From the NCBI GenBank assembly GCA_011523515.1, contig WTGO01000042.1, forward strand, positions 1-42,985: a DNA stretch of 42,985 bases, in the 5' to 3' direction. Each line of letters begins with the position of its first letter. Position 1 is the stretch's first letter. Below are positions 26,438-34,496 of the stretch, piece by piece. The DNA comes from Chloroflexota bacterium. GTDB lineage: Bacteria > Chloroflexota > Anaerolineae > Aggregatilineales > Phototrophicaceae. The position numbers were made by a program, and so were the translations under genes. A model generated the notes under the pieces. The model did not search any database. It was given only the letters and a program-made list of their open reading frames with translations, and had not been told where the DNA came from.

Positions 26438-26656
26438 ATGGCAACCCAAGTTGCGACTCAACAGACGGCCACTGAATCCAGTCATACGCGGCAAACGAAT
26501 AGCGAACGCCTGGTGGCAATCGAGACGCTTCTGCCGACTTTGGCGACCAAAACAGATGTCGAGAAGCTGAAATCAGACTTGACCTGGCGCATCGTCATCG
26601 CCATGAGCATCATGACCGCCATCTTCGTCGCCGTGCTTGAATTGCGCGCGCCCTAA
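26438..26656 (+). CDS. Very small coiled-coil protein with C-terminal membrane helix
   Basis: 72 residues. A polar Thr/Gln-rich start, a short helix (NSERLVAIETLLPTLATKTD, then VEKLKSDLTWR) and one C-terminal membrane segment (RIVIAMSIMTAIFVAVLEL). This tail-anchored layout resembles small proteins of the haemolysin-XhlA/DUF1640 kind, but I cannot assign it firmly. It lies between two repeat copies, between the pentapeptide gene and the small-protein pair on the other strand. Confidence 0.55.
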   Translation: MATQVATQQTATESSHTRQTNSERLVAIETLLPTLATKTDVEKLKSDLTWRIVIAMSIMTAIFVAVLELRAP

Positions 26657-26696
26657 GGCTGGGCGGCGAAACCAGTTCGTGGCGCAAGAATCCGGC

Positions 26697-26722
26697 GCCC
26701 TCTGCGCCTCTGTGGTGAAATC
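26697..26722 (-). repeat. CACAGAG-family repeat (inverted copy)
   Basis: Plus strand reads CCCTCTGCGCCTCTGTGGTG, the complement of CACCACAGAGGCGCAGAGGG. It lies between two small genes. Confidence 0.7.
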
Positions 26723-26732
26723 CCCCGCCACC

Positions 26733-26930
26733 TCACTCCCTCACAAATCCCGCCGGCGGCTTGGGCGGCACTCCCAAGTGCTCCATAATCGCGTCCAGCT
26801 TGGCGTTAATCTCGAGCAGCATCTTGCGGTTTTCTTCCATGATGCGCAATATGTTGTCGGCGCCCTCATCGAAAGTTCGCGGCTTGCCCCTGAAGTCGGA
26901 CCAGCGATGACTTTTGTTTTGTCGCGCCAT
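26733..26930 (-). CDS. Small helical protein with C-terminal PPxGF motif (second of a pair)
   Basis: 65 residues from the ATG at 26930; the longer frame upstream overlaps the preceding gene. An N-terminal basic part (MARQNKSHRWSDFRGKPRTF) leads into an amphipathic helix (ADNILRIMEENRKMLLEINA) and ends in EHLGVPPKPPAGFVRE. The ending matches that of the gene just upstream (HLEVPYDKPPIGFSQD), so they are paralogues. It lies 13 bp after its partner and is surely co-transcribed. I do not recognise the family. Small size and pairing suggest heteromer formation, but this is inference. Confidence 0.55.
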   Translation of the reverse strand: MARQNKSHRWSDFRGKPRTFDEGADNILRIMEENRKMLLEINAKLDAIMEHLGVPPKPPAGFVRE

Positions 26931-26943
26931 TTGCGCGCCAGGA

Positions 26944-27159
26944 TCAGTCTTGGCTGAAGCCGATTGGCGGCTTGTCGTAGGGGACTTCCAGGTGTTTGAT
27001 GATCGCCTGTAGCATCTCGCGGTTTTCGCTGACAATCTCTGTCAACCCCAAGAGCGCTTCTTCAAAGGCGTCGACCTTGTCGAATAGCTCGTCCTGCGCG
27101 TTGCGCACGGACTGATATTCGTCACTCATGCGTTTGAAGCGGATGTCTGTAGTGGCCAT
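26944..27159 (-). CDS. Small coiled-coil protein with C-terminal PPxGF motif (first of a pair)
   Basis: 71 residues, ATG at 27159; an internal ATG at 27129 is the alternative. One long acidic helix (NAQDELFDKVDAFEEALLGL, TEIVSENREMLQAIIKHLEV) is followed by a short Pro-rich end, PYDKPPIGFSQD. Its C-terminal half aligns with the next gene (ENREMLQAIIKHLEV against ENRKMLLEINAKLDAIMEHLGV, then PPxGF). There is no signal peptide or membrane helix. The function is unknown. Confidence 0.6.
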   Translation of the reverse strand: MATTDIRFKRMSDEYQSVRNAQDELFDKVDAFEEALLGLTEIVSENREMLQAIIKHLEVPYDKPPIGFSQD

Positions 27160-27250
27160 GTGGTGTTGCGTACCTCGCCAGAAATTGATAACAGTTGCAT
27201 GATGTCGAATTCAATATACTCGCAAAGCGAGCCTCGGCAAAACGAATCAA

Positions 27251-27276
27251 CCTCTGAGACCTCTGTGGTGAGATTT
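27251..27276 (-). repeat. CACAGAG-family repeat (inverted copy)
   Basis: Plus strand reads CCTCTGAGACCTCTGTGGTG, then AGATTT. Shortly after both this copy and the one at 26697 comes the same string TCACAAATCCC, which in both cases is the 3' end of a minus-strand gene. Confidence 0.65.
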
Positions 27277-27292
27277 TCCTCCTCACAAATCC

Positions 27293-28780
27293 CTAAAGCA
27301 CCAGCCCCGCCTCCACACCCCCGATATCCGCCGCCAGCGCCCGCCAGGCCGCTCCGATGCGCGCGAAACCCTCGTCGATCGCCGCCGGCCGGTGGATGCC
27401 GAAGTTGAGGCGCATGGCGTGGCTCCCGCCGTCGCCGCTGTAGAAGAGCCCGCCGATGGCGAAGGCGACATCGCGCTGCAGGGCGGCGATGAAGGTCTCG
27501 GCGGCGCTGGGCCCGCGCTCCGGCAGCTCGACCCAGAGGTAGAGCCCGCCTTGGGGCGAGAACCACTTGCTGCCGAGCGGGAAATAGCGCTGGGCGGCGG
27601 CCAGGGCGGCCACCCGCCGGCGGCGCAGCTCGATGCGGTTGCGCTCCAGCTGCTGGGCCAGCACGCCCCGCTCCAGCAGCAGGTGGATGGCGCGCTGGTG
27701 CAAGCCGGAGGTGGAGATATCGGCGGCTTGTTTGACGCGGGACAGGCGCTCGTTGTAGGCGTCGCCGGCGATCAGATAGCCGATGCGGATGCCGGGCAGC
27801 AGCACCTTGGTGAAAGCGTTGGTGTGGATGACGACGCCGCTGTCGTCCAGCGCTTTGAGCGGCGGCAGCTCGTCGCCCTCGAAGCGGAATTCGCGGTAAA
27901 CCTCATCTTCGAGTACGGGGACGCCATGCCGCGCGGCCAGGCGCACGAGCTGGCGGCGGCGGTGCATGGGCATCAGGTGGCCGGTCGGGTTCTGGTAGCT
28001 GGGCATGACGTAGATCAAGCGCGGTCGCAGGTCGCCGATAATGGCGTCGAGGGCGTCGATGCGGATGCCGTCCTGGTCGATGGGGATGCCGTGGATGTGG
28101 ACCCGGCGCGCCTGGGCGATGTCGATGACGCCGAGGTAGGTCGGGTCGGCTGTGACGAGCGTATCGCCCGGGCTCAGCAGCGACTGCAGCACCAGGTCGA
28201 TAGCTTGCTGGGCGCCGCCGGTGATCAGCACATCGCCGAGGCGGCACTGGATGCCGATGGCGCGCACATAGTCGCGCACGGCGCTGCGCAGCGGCAGGTA
28301 GCCCTCGGCCGCTTCGTACGATAGCGCCGCGGCGCCATCACGGTCGATGACCTGGTTGAGCGCGTCTTGCAGGTAGCGGACGGGGAAGAATTCGCTGGGC
28401 GGCGAGCCGCTGCTGAAGTCGATGACGCCGGGTTTGCGAGCCAGGCGCATCATATCGCGGATGGAAGCGGCGCGCTGGCGATCGGCAGGCGGCGGGCGCG
28501 GCGGCGCGTCGGCGGGCGCGGCATCGCGTTTGCGGACGACGAAGGTGCCGCGGCCGGCGCGAGCGCTAAGGTAGCCGGCGGCGCGCAGTTCGCTGTAGGC
28601 GTTGACCACGCTGATGCGGCTGATGCCCAGCCGGCCGGCTAGCGCGCGACTGGGGGGCAGGCGCGACCCCGCGGGCAGGGCGCCGCTTTCGATCTGCTCG
28701 CGGATCTGCGCGATCAGCTGGCGATAGAGCGGCGTTTCGCTGTCGCGCTGGAGCTCGACACTCAGGGAGTCTTTGCTCAT
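27293..28780 (-). CDS. MocR-type regulator (GntR helix-turn-helix fused to aminotransferase domain)
   Basis: 495 residues from the ATG at 28780; a TTG at 28819 would add 13. The N-terminal winged helix (about 10-75, TPLYRQLIAQIREQIESGAL, LPPSRALAGRLGISRISVV) is of the GntR class and binds DNA. After a Pro-rich linker comes a fold-type I aminotransferase domain with the pyridoxal-phosphate Lys in HTNAFTKVLLPGIRIGYLIA. MocR regulators sense amino-acid or vitamin B6 metabolites and usually act on a neighbouring gene. The divergent neighbour here encodes an SH3b protein, so the target is unclear. Confidence 0.9.
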   Translation of the reverse strand: MSKDSLSVELQRDSETPLYRQLIAQIREQIESGALPAGSRLPPSRALAGRLGISRISVVNAYSELRAAGYLSARAGRGTFVVRKRDAAPADAPPRPPPADRQRAASIRDMMRLARKPGVIDFSSGSPPSEFFPVRYLQDALNQVIDRDGAAALSYEAAEGYLPLRSAVRDYVRAIGIQCRLGDVLITGGAQQAIDLVLQSLLSPGDTLVTADPTYLGVIDIAQARRVHIHGIPIDQDGIRIDALDAIIGDLRPRLIYVMPSYQNPTGHLMPMHRRRQLVRLAARHGVPVLEDEVYREFRFEGDELPPLKALDDSGVVIHTNAFTKVLLPGIRIGYLIAGDAYNERLSRVKQAADISTSGLHQRAIHLLLERGVLAQQLERNRIELRRRRVAALAAAQRYFPLGSKWFSPQGGLYLWVELPERGPSAAETFIAALQRDVAFAIGGLFYSGDGGSHAMRLNFGIHRPAAIDEGFARIGAAWRALAADIGGVEAGLVL

Positions 28781-28872
28781 GACAACGAGCGATAATCGTC
28801 CGTGCTTGGCATAGTCCAATCATAGCGCCATATAAGTCCAATTGCAAAATTGCGCGCCAATCCGCAAAAAAA

Positions 28873-28901
28873 TAGACAAGAAATGACTAAATCATTATAC
28901 T
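28873..28901 (+). promoter_or_regulatory. Candidate promoter of the SH3b protein gene
   Basis: -35 TAGACA (28873-28878) and -10 TATACT (28896-28901), exactly 17 bp apart, in an A/T-rich stretch between the divergent MocR gene and the SH3b gene. Confidence 0.5.
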
Positions 28902-28959
28902 TAGGCTAACTTGCCGCCTTGAATTGGCGTCGGAGTTGCGGGAGCGTAGGCGTAGGCGT

Positions 28960-30249
28960 ATGAACTTCTTTCGAGATTATCTTCGCATCATATTTATTGT
29001 GGCGATGGCGCTTATGGCTGCGAGAGCAATGGCGCAGACTCAGCCCGGAAACTTGCGTGTGGTGGATGCCGGTCCAAAGTCCATCACCATTGCCTGGACT
29101 GGCGCGCCGCAGATCGGGTCATACAGTATTTCATATTTCAAAGCGCATAGCGGTCCCACTATCAACGCAGGATCGACATCCGGCGCGTCCTTCACCATTC
29201 GGCGCTTGGCGGCCAAAAGCAGGTATACCATCTTCGTCGATTACGACGGCGGCTTTATGCAGGTTTCGGCGCGCACCGGGAAGAACTCTAAGGAGGAGAA
29301 AGTCAGTGTAAACCCCTATGTGGCGACGTGCCTGCTGCTGCCGGCGGATGTCAGCATCATCGGATACGAACGGCACACCCACTGTCAGCGGGTAGACGGG
29401 CCGGGGGTTGGCATTCCTGAACTAATCGCGCGGGGCATTGTTGACGCGCTCGATGTCTGGGGCAGCGTCGAGACTAATGTACGGGTCTGCTTCCGCAATC
29501 AGGGCCAGTTGAGATTTTTAGATGCCGCTACGGCGCCGCGCGCCGTTTCGGATTTGGACGCGGAAGCTGTCGATGGCATGATCTGCGGCACAATAGACCG
29601 GGCAGGCACAGTAGTGCTGCTCGAGGGGCCGGCGGACGCAATGGCTACTCCGGGGACCAAGAATCGACAACTGCGGACACGGACTGCGCCTGCTGTGGAG
29701 ACTACCGCTGTAGCTGAGGTATTGCGCTGCCATTTGGTCACCACGGCGTATTTGAGCCTTCGCGCAGGTCCCAGCGTCTTCTACACGCGCTTGGATGCAA
29801 TGCCTTTAGGCGCCAAATTGGTCGCGACGGCAAAAGCCGGCGATTGGTTTCTAATCGAATACGACGGGCAGATGGGCTGGTCCAGCGGCACGTACCTGAC
29901 CAAAAGCGCGGGTTGCGATACCATCGGAGAATCGAATCGGGTGTTCCTGACACTTGGGGCCGAGCCCGCTCCAGCCGAAGTGGAAGCGCAGGAAGACTTG
30001 CAAGAACCGGCGGAGCCAGCAGCAACGGAACCTGGCAGATACGAGTTAATTGATTGCCGCCTGACCGCCGGCGACATTATTAACTTGCGCGCCGAACCCG
30101 GGACCGAGCACAATATCGAGGCAGAGATTCCTTTCCGAGCTCAGCTGCTTGCATTAGACAGGTCAGGCGATTGGTTCAAAGTCGAATACCAAGGTAGTAT
30201 GGGCTGGGTTAACATCGACTACGTATTTAGGCGCGGAGTTTGCGGCTAA
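28960..30249 (+). CDS. Secreted protein with fibronectin-III-like domain and two SH3b domains
   Basis: 429 residues from the ATG at 28960 (a TTG at 28924 is the longer option). Signal peptide 1-25 ends in ARAMA before Q26. Residues about 30-110 look like a fibronectin type III domain (LRVVDAGPKSITIAWTGAP, YSISYF). Two bacterial SH3 domains follow at about 257-319 and 366-429 (YLSLRAGPSVFYTRLDAMPL; IINLRAEPGTEHNIEAEIPF). Each begins and ends near a Cys, suggesting a disulfide in each. The middle part (115-250) is unassigned. It probably acts at the cell surface, where SH3b domains bind cell-wall material or proteins. Confidence 0.85.
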   Translation: MNFFRDYLRIIFIVAMALMAARAMAQTQPGNLRVVDAGPKSITIAWTGAPQIGSYSISYFKAHSGPTINAGSTSGASFTIRRLAAKSRYTIFVDYDGGFMQVSARTGKNSKEEKVSVNPYVATCLLLPADVSIIGYERHTHCQRVDGPGVGIPELIARGIVDALDVWGSVETNVRVCFRNQGQLRFLDAATAPRAVSDLDAEAVDGMICGTIDRAGTVVLLEGPADAMATPGTKNRQLRTRTAPAVETTAVAEVLRCHLVTTAYLSLRAGPSVFYTRLDAMPLGAKLVATAKAGDWFLIEYDGQMGWSSGTYLTKSAGCDTIGESNRVFLTLGAEPAPAEVEAQEDLQEPAEPAATEPGRYELIDCRLTAGDIINLRAEPGTEHNIEAEIPFRAQLLALDRSGDWFKVEYQGSMGWVNIDYVFRRGVCG

Positions 30250-30980
30250 AGGAATGCCGACGGGCAGTGGCGATACGCAGCGACATAGCGGGCGCCGAGA
30301 AGAGCTACCTGCGCGATATGCTGGCGGCGGATATCGACTCGGTGCTTGAGATCGGCTGCGGCGACGGGCGGCTGACGCGCAAGTATGCCGATCTGTCGCC
30401 GCGCATCGTCGGAATTGACCTGCCTGCCACTTTGCCGCGCAGCGACGCCAAGCCCTTGCCAGAGACGGTAAGCTTGGCGGCGGCCAGTGGCGTTCACCTG
30501 CCCTTCCCAGCATCTCGCTTTGATCACGTGATATTCTCGCTGTCCTTCTGATGAATTGAGCCCGAGGGTATGGTCCATGCCCTGTCAGAAGCGCGGCGGG
30601 TGCTGCTGCCCGGCGGTCGCCTGATAGATTTGCGCCCGACCATGCTGAACCGTCGGGTCGAGTTGCTGCTGCCCGATGCAACGCTTTTCATGGGCGAGAT
30701 CGACTCCTCCAACACCTTCCCCGATCATGTAGTTGCTAACGAGGCGCTTGACGAGGCGCTGCTGGCCGGCGAATTCGGCCTCGAGCACATGACCACCTTC
30801 GCCATTTTGCACGACCTCGACACGCTGCCCGACCTGCGCGAATTCAAATCGGGCTTTCGCCGCAGCGTCATGTCCGAGTCCATCTTTGAGCAGATTGACG
30901 CGCTGACCGCGGGCCAGTCAGGTGACTTCCTCATCCGCATCCGGCGCGAGATATTGATCGCGCGATACCGGCGTCTGTAG
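30240..30980 (+). pseudogene. Class I SAM methyltransferase interrupted by two adjacent in-frame TGA codons
   Basis: The first part holds motif I (SVLEIGCGDGRLTRKYADLS) and continues to FDHVIFSLSF. Two consecutive TGA codons follow (30549-30554). The very same frame then resumes as IEPEGMVHALSEARRVLLPG, which is the normal continuation of UbiE/Methyltransf_11-type enzymes, and runs to 30980. The start is unclear: an in-frame TTG at 30240 overlaps the SH3b stop, and an ATG at 30254 is in another frame. Either two substitutions hit neighbouring codons (TGG or similar to TGA) or the sequence is wrong there. Elsewhere in the window TGA is a normal stop, so recoding is unlikely. Confidence 0.8.
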
Positions 30981-31042
30981 GTGAAGAGATCCGTATTGTC
31001 CCGCAGGCAGTACAATTGGCTTGACATGGGCCGAGCGAAAGT

Positions 31043-31070
31043 TTGCCGCCCCTCGAGAATTTGTTACACT
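31043..31070 (+). promoter_or_regulatory. Candidate promoter of the BMP-family gene
   Basis: -35 TTGCCG (31043-31048), 16-bp spacer, -10 TACACT (31065-31070), about 60 nt upstream of the ATG at 31130. Confidence 0.35.
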
Positions 31071-31129
31071 CATAGTCACGGCGCAAGTCGTGCAGTTTGA
31101 CCGTGGGTTAGCGTGAATTGGAGGAATCT

Positions 31130-32395
31130 ATGTTCCGCAGAGTGACATTATTGTTCATAGTTCTGGTGCTGGTGCTGATTGCGATATTCCCGGCAGCTGC
31201 GCAGGACGAAGTTGTGTTTGGCGTTGTGCTGGTGGGCCCCAACGATGACCGTGGCTGGAGCACATCGCATCATGAAGCCGGCGAGTATGTCGTGGCCAAT
31301 ATGCCCGGCGCGACCATGCTCGAATTTGAGAGCCTGAACCCAGCCGATTCACCCGAGACGACGCTGATGGATGTGGTTGAGTTGATGGTTGACGAAGGCG
31401 CGTCGGTCATCTTCACGACTTCCGACAGTTTTGAAGAAGACACCAATGTCGTCGCCGCCGCTTTCCCGGATGTGACCTTCATCAATATCACCGGCAGCAA
31501 CGCGATTCAAGCGAGTGACGTGGTCATGGGCGAGCACGCGATCATGCATGAATTGCCCGAGCTGCCGCCGGCGAATGTGGGCAATTTCAACGTCTACATG
31601 GAGCTGCCCCGTATGATCGCCGGTTGCGCCGCCGCGCTGACCAGCGAGAGCGGACAAATCGGCTATCTGGGCGCGCTAATCAACCCGGAGACGCGCCGCC
31701 TGGCCGCTTCGAGTTATCTGGGCGCGCGCTACTGCGCTGAGAATTACCGCGATGACATGATGGCCGACGACATCACCTTTGAAGTGACCTGGATCGGTTT
31801 CTGGTTCCATATTCCGGGCGTGACGCTGGACCCGACCGAGGTGGCGCAAGGCTTCCTGGACGGCGGCGCTGATGTCATCATCTCTGGCATTGACACGACC
31901 GAGGCCATCACGGTATCGGGCCAGTATATGGCTGAGGGCGACATGAGTTACGGCGTACCCTATGGCAACGTTAACGGCTGTTCAGAAGCGCCGGACGCCT
32001 GCCTGGGCGCGGCCTATTACAATTGGGGCCCAGCCTATCTTGATGTCGTTCAGCGCGTAGTCGATGGCAGCTGGTCACAAGAATGGAATTGGCTGGAGCC
32101 GAAATGGGATGAGATCAACGATGACGGCATCTACACCGACACAGACGTCAGTGTAGGCGGCTACGTCTTTGGCGACGCCCTGAGCATGGACACGGTCGAG
32201 ACCTTGAAGGCTTTCGCCCAGAAAATCCATGACTTCCAGACCGATGACATGTACGCCGGACAGATGTTCCTGTGGTCGGGACCGCTGAACCTGCAAGACG
32301 GCACCGAGCTGGCCGGTGATATGGAGCCGGTGAGCCTGCTGGACATCTGGTTTATCCCGCAACTGCTCGAGGGTATGATCGGCGCGAGCAACTAG
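31130..32395 (+). CDS. BMP-family substrate-binding protein (nucleoside/purine-type ABC uptake)
   Basis: 421 residues from the ATG at 31130, which has GGAGG 5 nt upstream. Signal peptide about 1-23 (TLLFIVLVLVLIAIFPAAA) before QDEVVFG; there is no lipobox Cys. The mature start VVLVGPNDDRGWSTSHHEAG and the core DGGADVIISGIDTTEAI match the BMP/Med family (basic membrane lipoprotein), which binds nucleosides or related compounds. No permease or ATPase gene follows: a strong terminator lies 67 bp after the stop. The transporter parts must be encoded elsewhere. Confidence 0.88.
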   Translation: MFRRVTLLFIVLVLVLIAIFPAAAQDEVVFGVVLVGPNDDRGWSTSHHEAGEYVVANMPGATMLEFESLNPADSPETTLMDVVELMVDEGASVIFTTSDSFEEDTNVVAAAFPDVTFINITGSNAIQASDVVMGEHAIMHELPELPPANVGNFNVYMELPRMIAGCAAALTSESGQIGYLGALINPETRRLAASSYLGARYCAENYRDDMMADDITFEVTWIGFWFHIPGVTLDPTEVAQGFLDGGADVIISGIDTTEAITVSGQYMAEGDMSYGVPYGNVNGCSEAPDACLGAAYYNWGPAYLDVVQRVVDGSWSQEWNWLEPKWDEINDDGIYTDTDVSVGGYVFGDALSMDTVETLKAFAQKIHDFQTDDMYAGQMFLWSGPLNLQDGTELAGDMEPVSLLDIWFIPQLLEGMIGASN

Positions 32396-32461
32396 ATTAG
32401 CGCTCGCCAGGAGATTCCCGGCAGTTTTAGGGGTAGTCAACAGGATCTACCCCTCCCCCGG

Positions 32462-32495
32462 CCCCTCCCCGAAGCATCAGGGAGGGGTGTTTTTT
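32462..32495 (+). terminator. Intrinsic terminator after the BMP gene
   Basis: CCCCTCCC (32462-32469), 10-nt loop, GGGAGGGG (32480-32487), then TGTTTTTT. A perfect 8-bp G/C stem followed by a T-run. The stem string resembles the one at 35680-35705. Confidence 0.8.
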
Positions 32496-32532
32496 GTGCC
32501 TGGATGTAGCTGGAAGGACAGCGTGCCGGTCA

Positions 32533-33867
32533 ATGAGAATTGCGACGCGTCTCATTCTATTTGTGCTGACGCTGTTCAGTGGGACAGCGGCAATGGCGCA
32601 GGACCCGCCCCAGCTCATTTTCTTGGATACGCAGACTGCGACGCGGCCGGACGGCTTCGGCGGGGAAGCGCCGCTGGTCACAGGCGAACTGTTTAACCAC
32701 GGTATGCACGGTATGGATGCTTACGCCAATATCCGTGTATACGCTGAAGCCTATGACGCCAACGGAGAATTGATTGGCGACGGCTTCGGCTTCTTAGTTA
32801 ATGCCTGCGGCACAGCGCTGTTGGACTATGCCATGCCGCCGGGACGCATACAGGCATACGAGGCGCCCTACGAGATTTTTGCTGAGGGCGAGGTGGCGCA
32901 GGTGGTGATGAGCGTCGCAGCTGACGCGGTCACGCCGGCGCCCCCGCCCGTGACTGAGAGCGGGCTGGCGCATCCCGTCGTCTATGACGAAGTCGTCATG
33001 CTGGAGTGGCTGGACGAGGACACGCTGATTTATGGCGTTGGCTGCGAGGACGCGGTCTTCACCGAGCTCGACTGGTGGCAGTATTACGCGCCGGATCACG
33101 CGCTTAAGGAGGTCGAGCATCCTGACGCGCGCAAAGTGACGCCGGAAATGATCGAGCGCAGCGCGGCGGCGATGATCACGCAATCGGGCGATCTAAATCC
33201 AGAACTTTACTTCGGTTCGCAAATGACGTACTCGCCGACGGCGCGGCGCATCGTCTATCAGAACGATTTGCATTCAATTTACTCGGCCGAGCCGGACGGC
33301 ACGTATAAGCGCTTGATCCACAAATACTTGCACCAGCAGAGCCTGCGCGGCTTCTTGTGGGCGCGGAATCCAGGCGTGTTCCTCGCCTATTACTTCGGCG
33401 CATACGGCGACCCGGTGCATTATTTCGCCGCCCATGTCGACGGCGCGCGGGTGACGGGCCTCATCGACTCGCTGCCGCCGTCGCAGACCGTGCCGGGACC
33501 GTCTCCGGACGGGATCGCCGCTGTAGTCGGCCGAAGCGAGGGCGATGTGAGCGGCTACTTCTGGCAGACGACTTATGGCGGCGGCGAGCTGCTGTTTGAA
33601 GCGGAGTTGCCGGGCAACAATTATCCGGCGCCCATCGTGACAAGCGATGAGATTTACGTGATACGGCCGATTGAGGGCGTGCCGACCCTGCAATGTTTCG
33701 GGCGGCGCACGCGCGAGTTGACGACGATCAGCGCCCTGCCCCTTCAGCTGACGCGGGGGGCGCGCGCCTGGAGCTGGCTGTCGCCAGCGGCAGGTGTGCT
33801 GGCGCTGGCGGCGAATGGAGTCGACGGCGGCTTGTGGTGGATTGAGACCGGGGGCGGGTGCGCGTAG
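32533..33867 (+). CDS. Secreted protein of unknown function with propeller-like C-terminal part
   Basis: 444 residues from the ATG at 32533. Signal peptide about 1-22 (RLILFVLTLFSGTAAMA before QDP). The first domain (about 25-130, LVTGELFNHGMHGMDAYANI) looks like an Ig-like sandwich of the kind used for extracellular binding. From about 150 on, repeated blade-like segments (MTYSPTARRIVYQNDLHSIY, YFAAHVDGARVTGLIDSLPP, GIAAVVGRSEGDVSGYFWQT) suggest a TolB/propeller-like fold. There are no catalytic motifs. I do not recognise the family. It stands alone after the terminator of the BMP gene. Confidence 0.7.
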   Translation: MRIATRLILFVLTLFSGTAAMAQDPPQLIFLDTQTATRPDGFGGEAPLVTGELFNHGMHGMDAYANIRVYAEAYDANGELIGDGFGFLVNACGTALLDYAMPPGRIQAYEAPYEIFAEGEVAQVVMSVAADAVTPAPPPVTESGLAHPVVYDEVVMLEWLDEDTLIYGVGCEDAVFTELDWWQYYAPDHALKEVEHPDARKVTPEMIERSAAAMITQSGDLNPELYFGSQMTYSPTARRIVYQNDLHSIYSAEPDGTYKRLIHKYLHQQSLRGFLWARNPGVFLAYYFGAYGDPVHYFAAHVDGARVTGLIDSLPPSQTVPGPSPDGIAAVVGRSEGDVSGYFWQTTYGGGELLFEAELPGNNYPAPIVTSDEIYVIRPIEGVPTLQCFGRRTRELTTISALPLQLTRGARAWSWLSPAAGVLALAANGVDGGLWWIETGGGCA

Positions 33868-33874
33868 CAGGAAC

Positions 33875-34201
33875 TCAGTACAGGCTTGCTACACGGCGAA
33901 TTTCACTGTCCGGGATATCAACCGCCCGCGACTTCGCCCAAATCAGCAGCAATAGAATGATCATTCCGTCCTTGACGCGGTAGACGACTCTGAAGCCGCC
34001 GCGCGTCCCAACTCTCGCGGAGGTGTTGGGCAAACGCGCCTTATAGATTTCCATTCCGCCCATATTTTGCAACCTCATGTCTTGAGGTCGAACGCCGTGT
34101 TCCAACACGCTCAATAGCGCGAGGTCTTTATCGATCTGACGATATGACTTTCGGAGTTGCTTGACCTGCGCCTCAAACTCAGGCGTCTGTACCAGTTGCA
34201 T
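33875..34201 (-). CDS. ParE/RelE-family toxin
   Basis: 108 residues from the ATG at 34201. The sequence MQLVQTPEFEAQVKQLRKSY, then LQNMGGMEIYKARLPNTSAR, VGTRGGFRVVYRVKDGMIIL and a final hydrophobic strand LLLIWAKS, follows the ParE/RelE toxin fold, with the conserved Arg before VVYR. RelE members cut mRNA on the ribosome and ParE members poison gyrase; which applies cannot be said. It overlaps the upstream antitoxin gene by 23 bp, as is usual for such pairs. Confidence 0.8.
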   Translation of the reverse strand: MQLVQTPEFEAQVKQLRKSYRQIDKDLALLSVLEHGVRPQDMRLQNMGGMEIYKARLPNTSARVGTRGGFRVVYRVKDGMIILLLLIWAKSRAVDIPDSEIRRVASLY

Positions 34202-34397
34202 TCTCTTCCGCTTCGCGCTCCAAGCGCAATTCCCGCAAGAATTCGCGAAACGGTCTGGTTTCACCGCGATCAGCTTGCTGCAAGCTCTTGTGCAGGCTTT
34301 CCAGCAATTCTCGTTGTTCCGCTGTCAGGTCCGGCTGGTCGGCGAGCGGCGCCAACGCTTCGTCTTTCACTTTGTCCTGCTTGACTGGTCTTCCCAT
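34179..34397 (-). CDS. Antitoxin partner of the ParE/RelE toxin
   Basis: 72 residues, charged and mostly helical (DLTAEQRELLESLHKSLQQA, then FREFLRELRLEREAEE). ATG at 34397 with GGGAG 7 nt upstream. It precedes and overlaps the toxin by 23 bp, giving the antitoxin-first order typical of type II systems. A strong promoter lies just upstream. It has no helix-turn-helix that I can see and is probably the toxin-binding partner; autoregulation is possible but not shown. Confidence 0.75.
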   Translation of the reverse strand: MGRPVKQDKVKDEALAPLADQPDLTAEQRELLESLHKSLQQADRGETRPFREFLRELRLEREAEENATGTDA

Positions 34398-34428
34398 CGG
34401 GTCGCTCCCTGTTACCGCTTAGACTGAT

Positions 34429-34456
34429 ACTATAAGATTGCAGCGGAACATGTCAA
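34429..34456 (-). promoter_or_regulatory. Promoter of the toxin-antitoxin pair
   Basis: Minus-strand -35 TTGACA (34451-34456), 16-bp spacer, -10 TATAGT (34429-34434), about 30 nt upstream of the antitoxin ATG. This is one of the best consensus matches in the window. Confidence 0.6.
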
Positions 34457-34496
34457 CAAAATAGCCGCATTACTACGAAACAGGCGAAAGTAACAT

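Noticed and set aside
27392..28324. Open frame of 310 codons opposite the MocR gene.
   Set aside because: Low-complexity Val/Ala/Asp-rich shadow of a clear aminotransferase-type gene.
30549..30554. Reading the two TGA codons as Trp or selenocysteine.
   Set aside because: TGA is used as the stop in tightly overlapping TGATG junctions at 4281, 5207 and 6629, and no stem-loop typical of selenocysteine insertion was evident after the codons.
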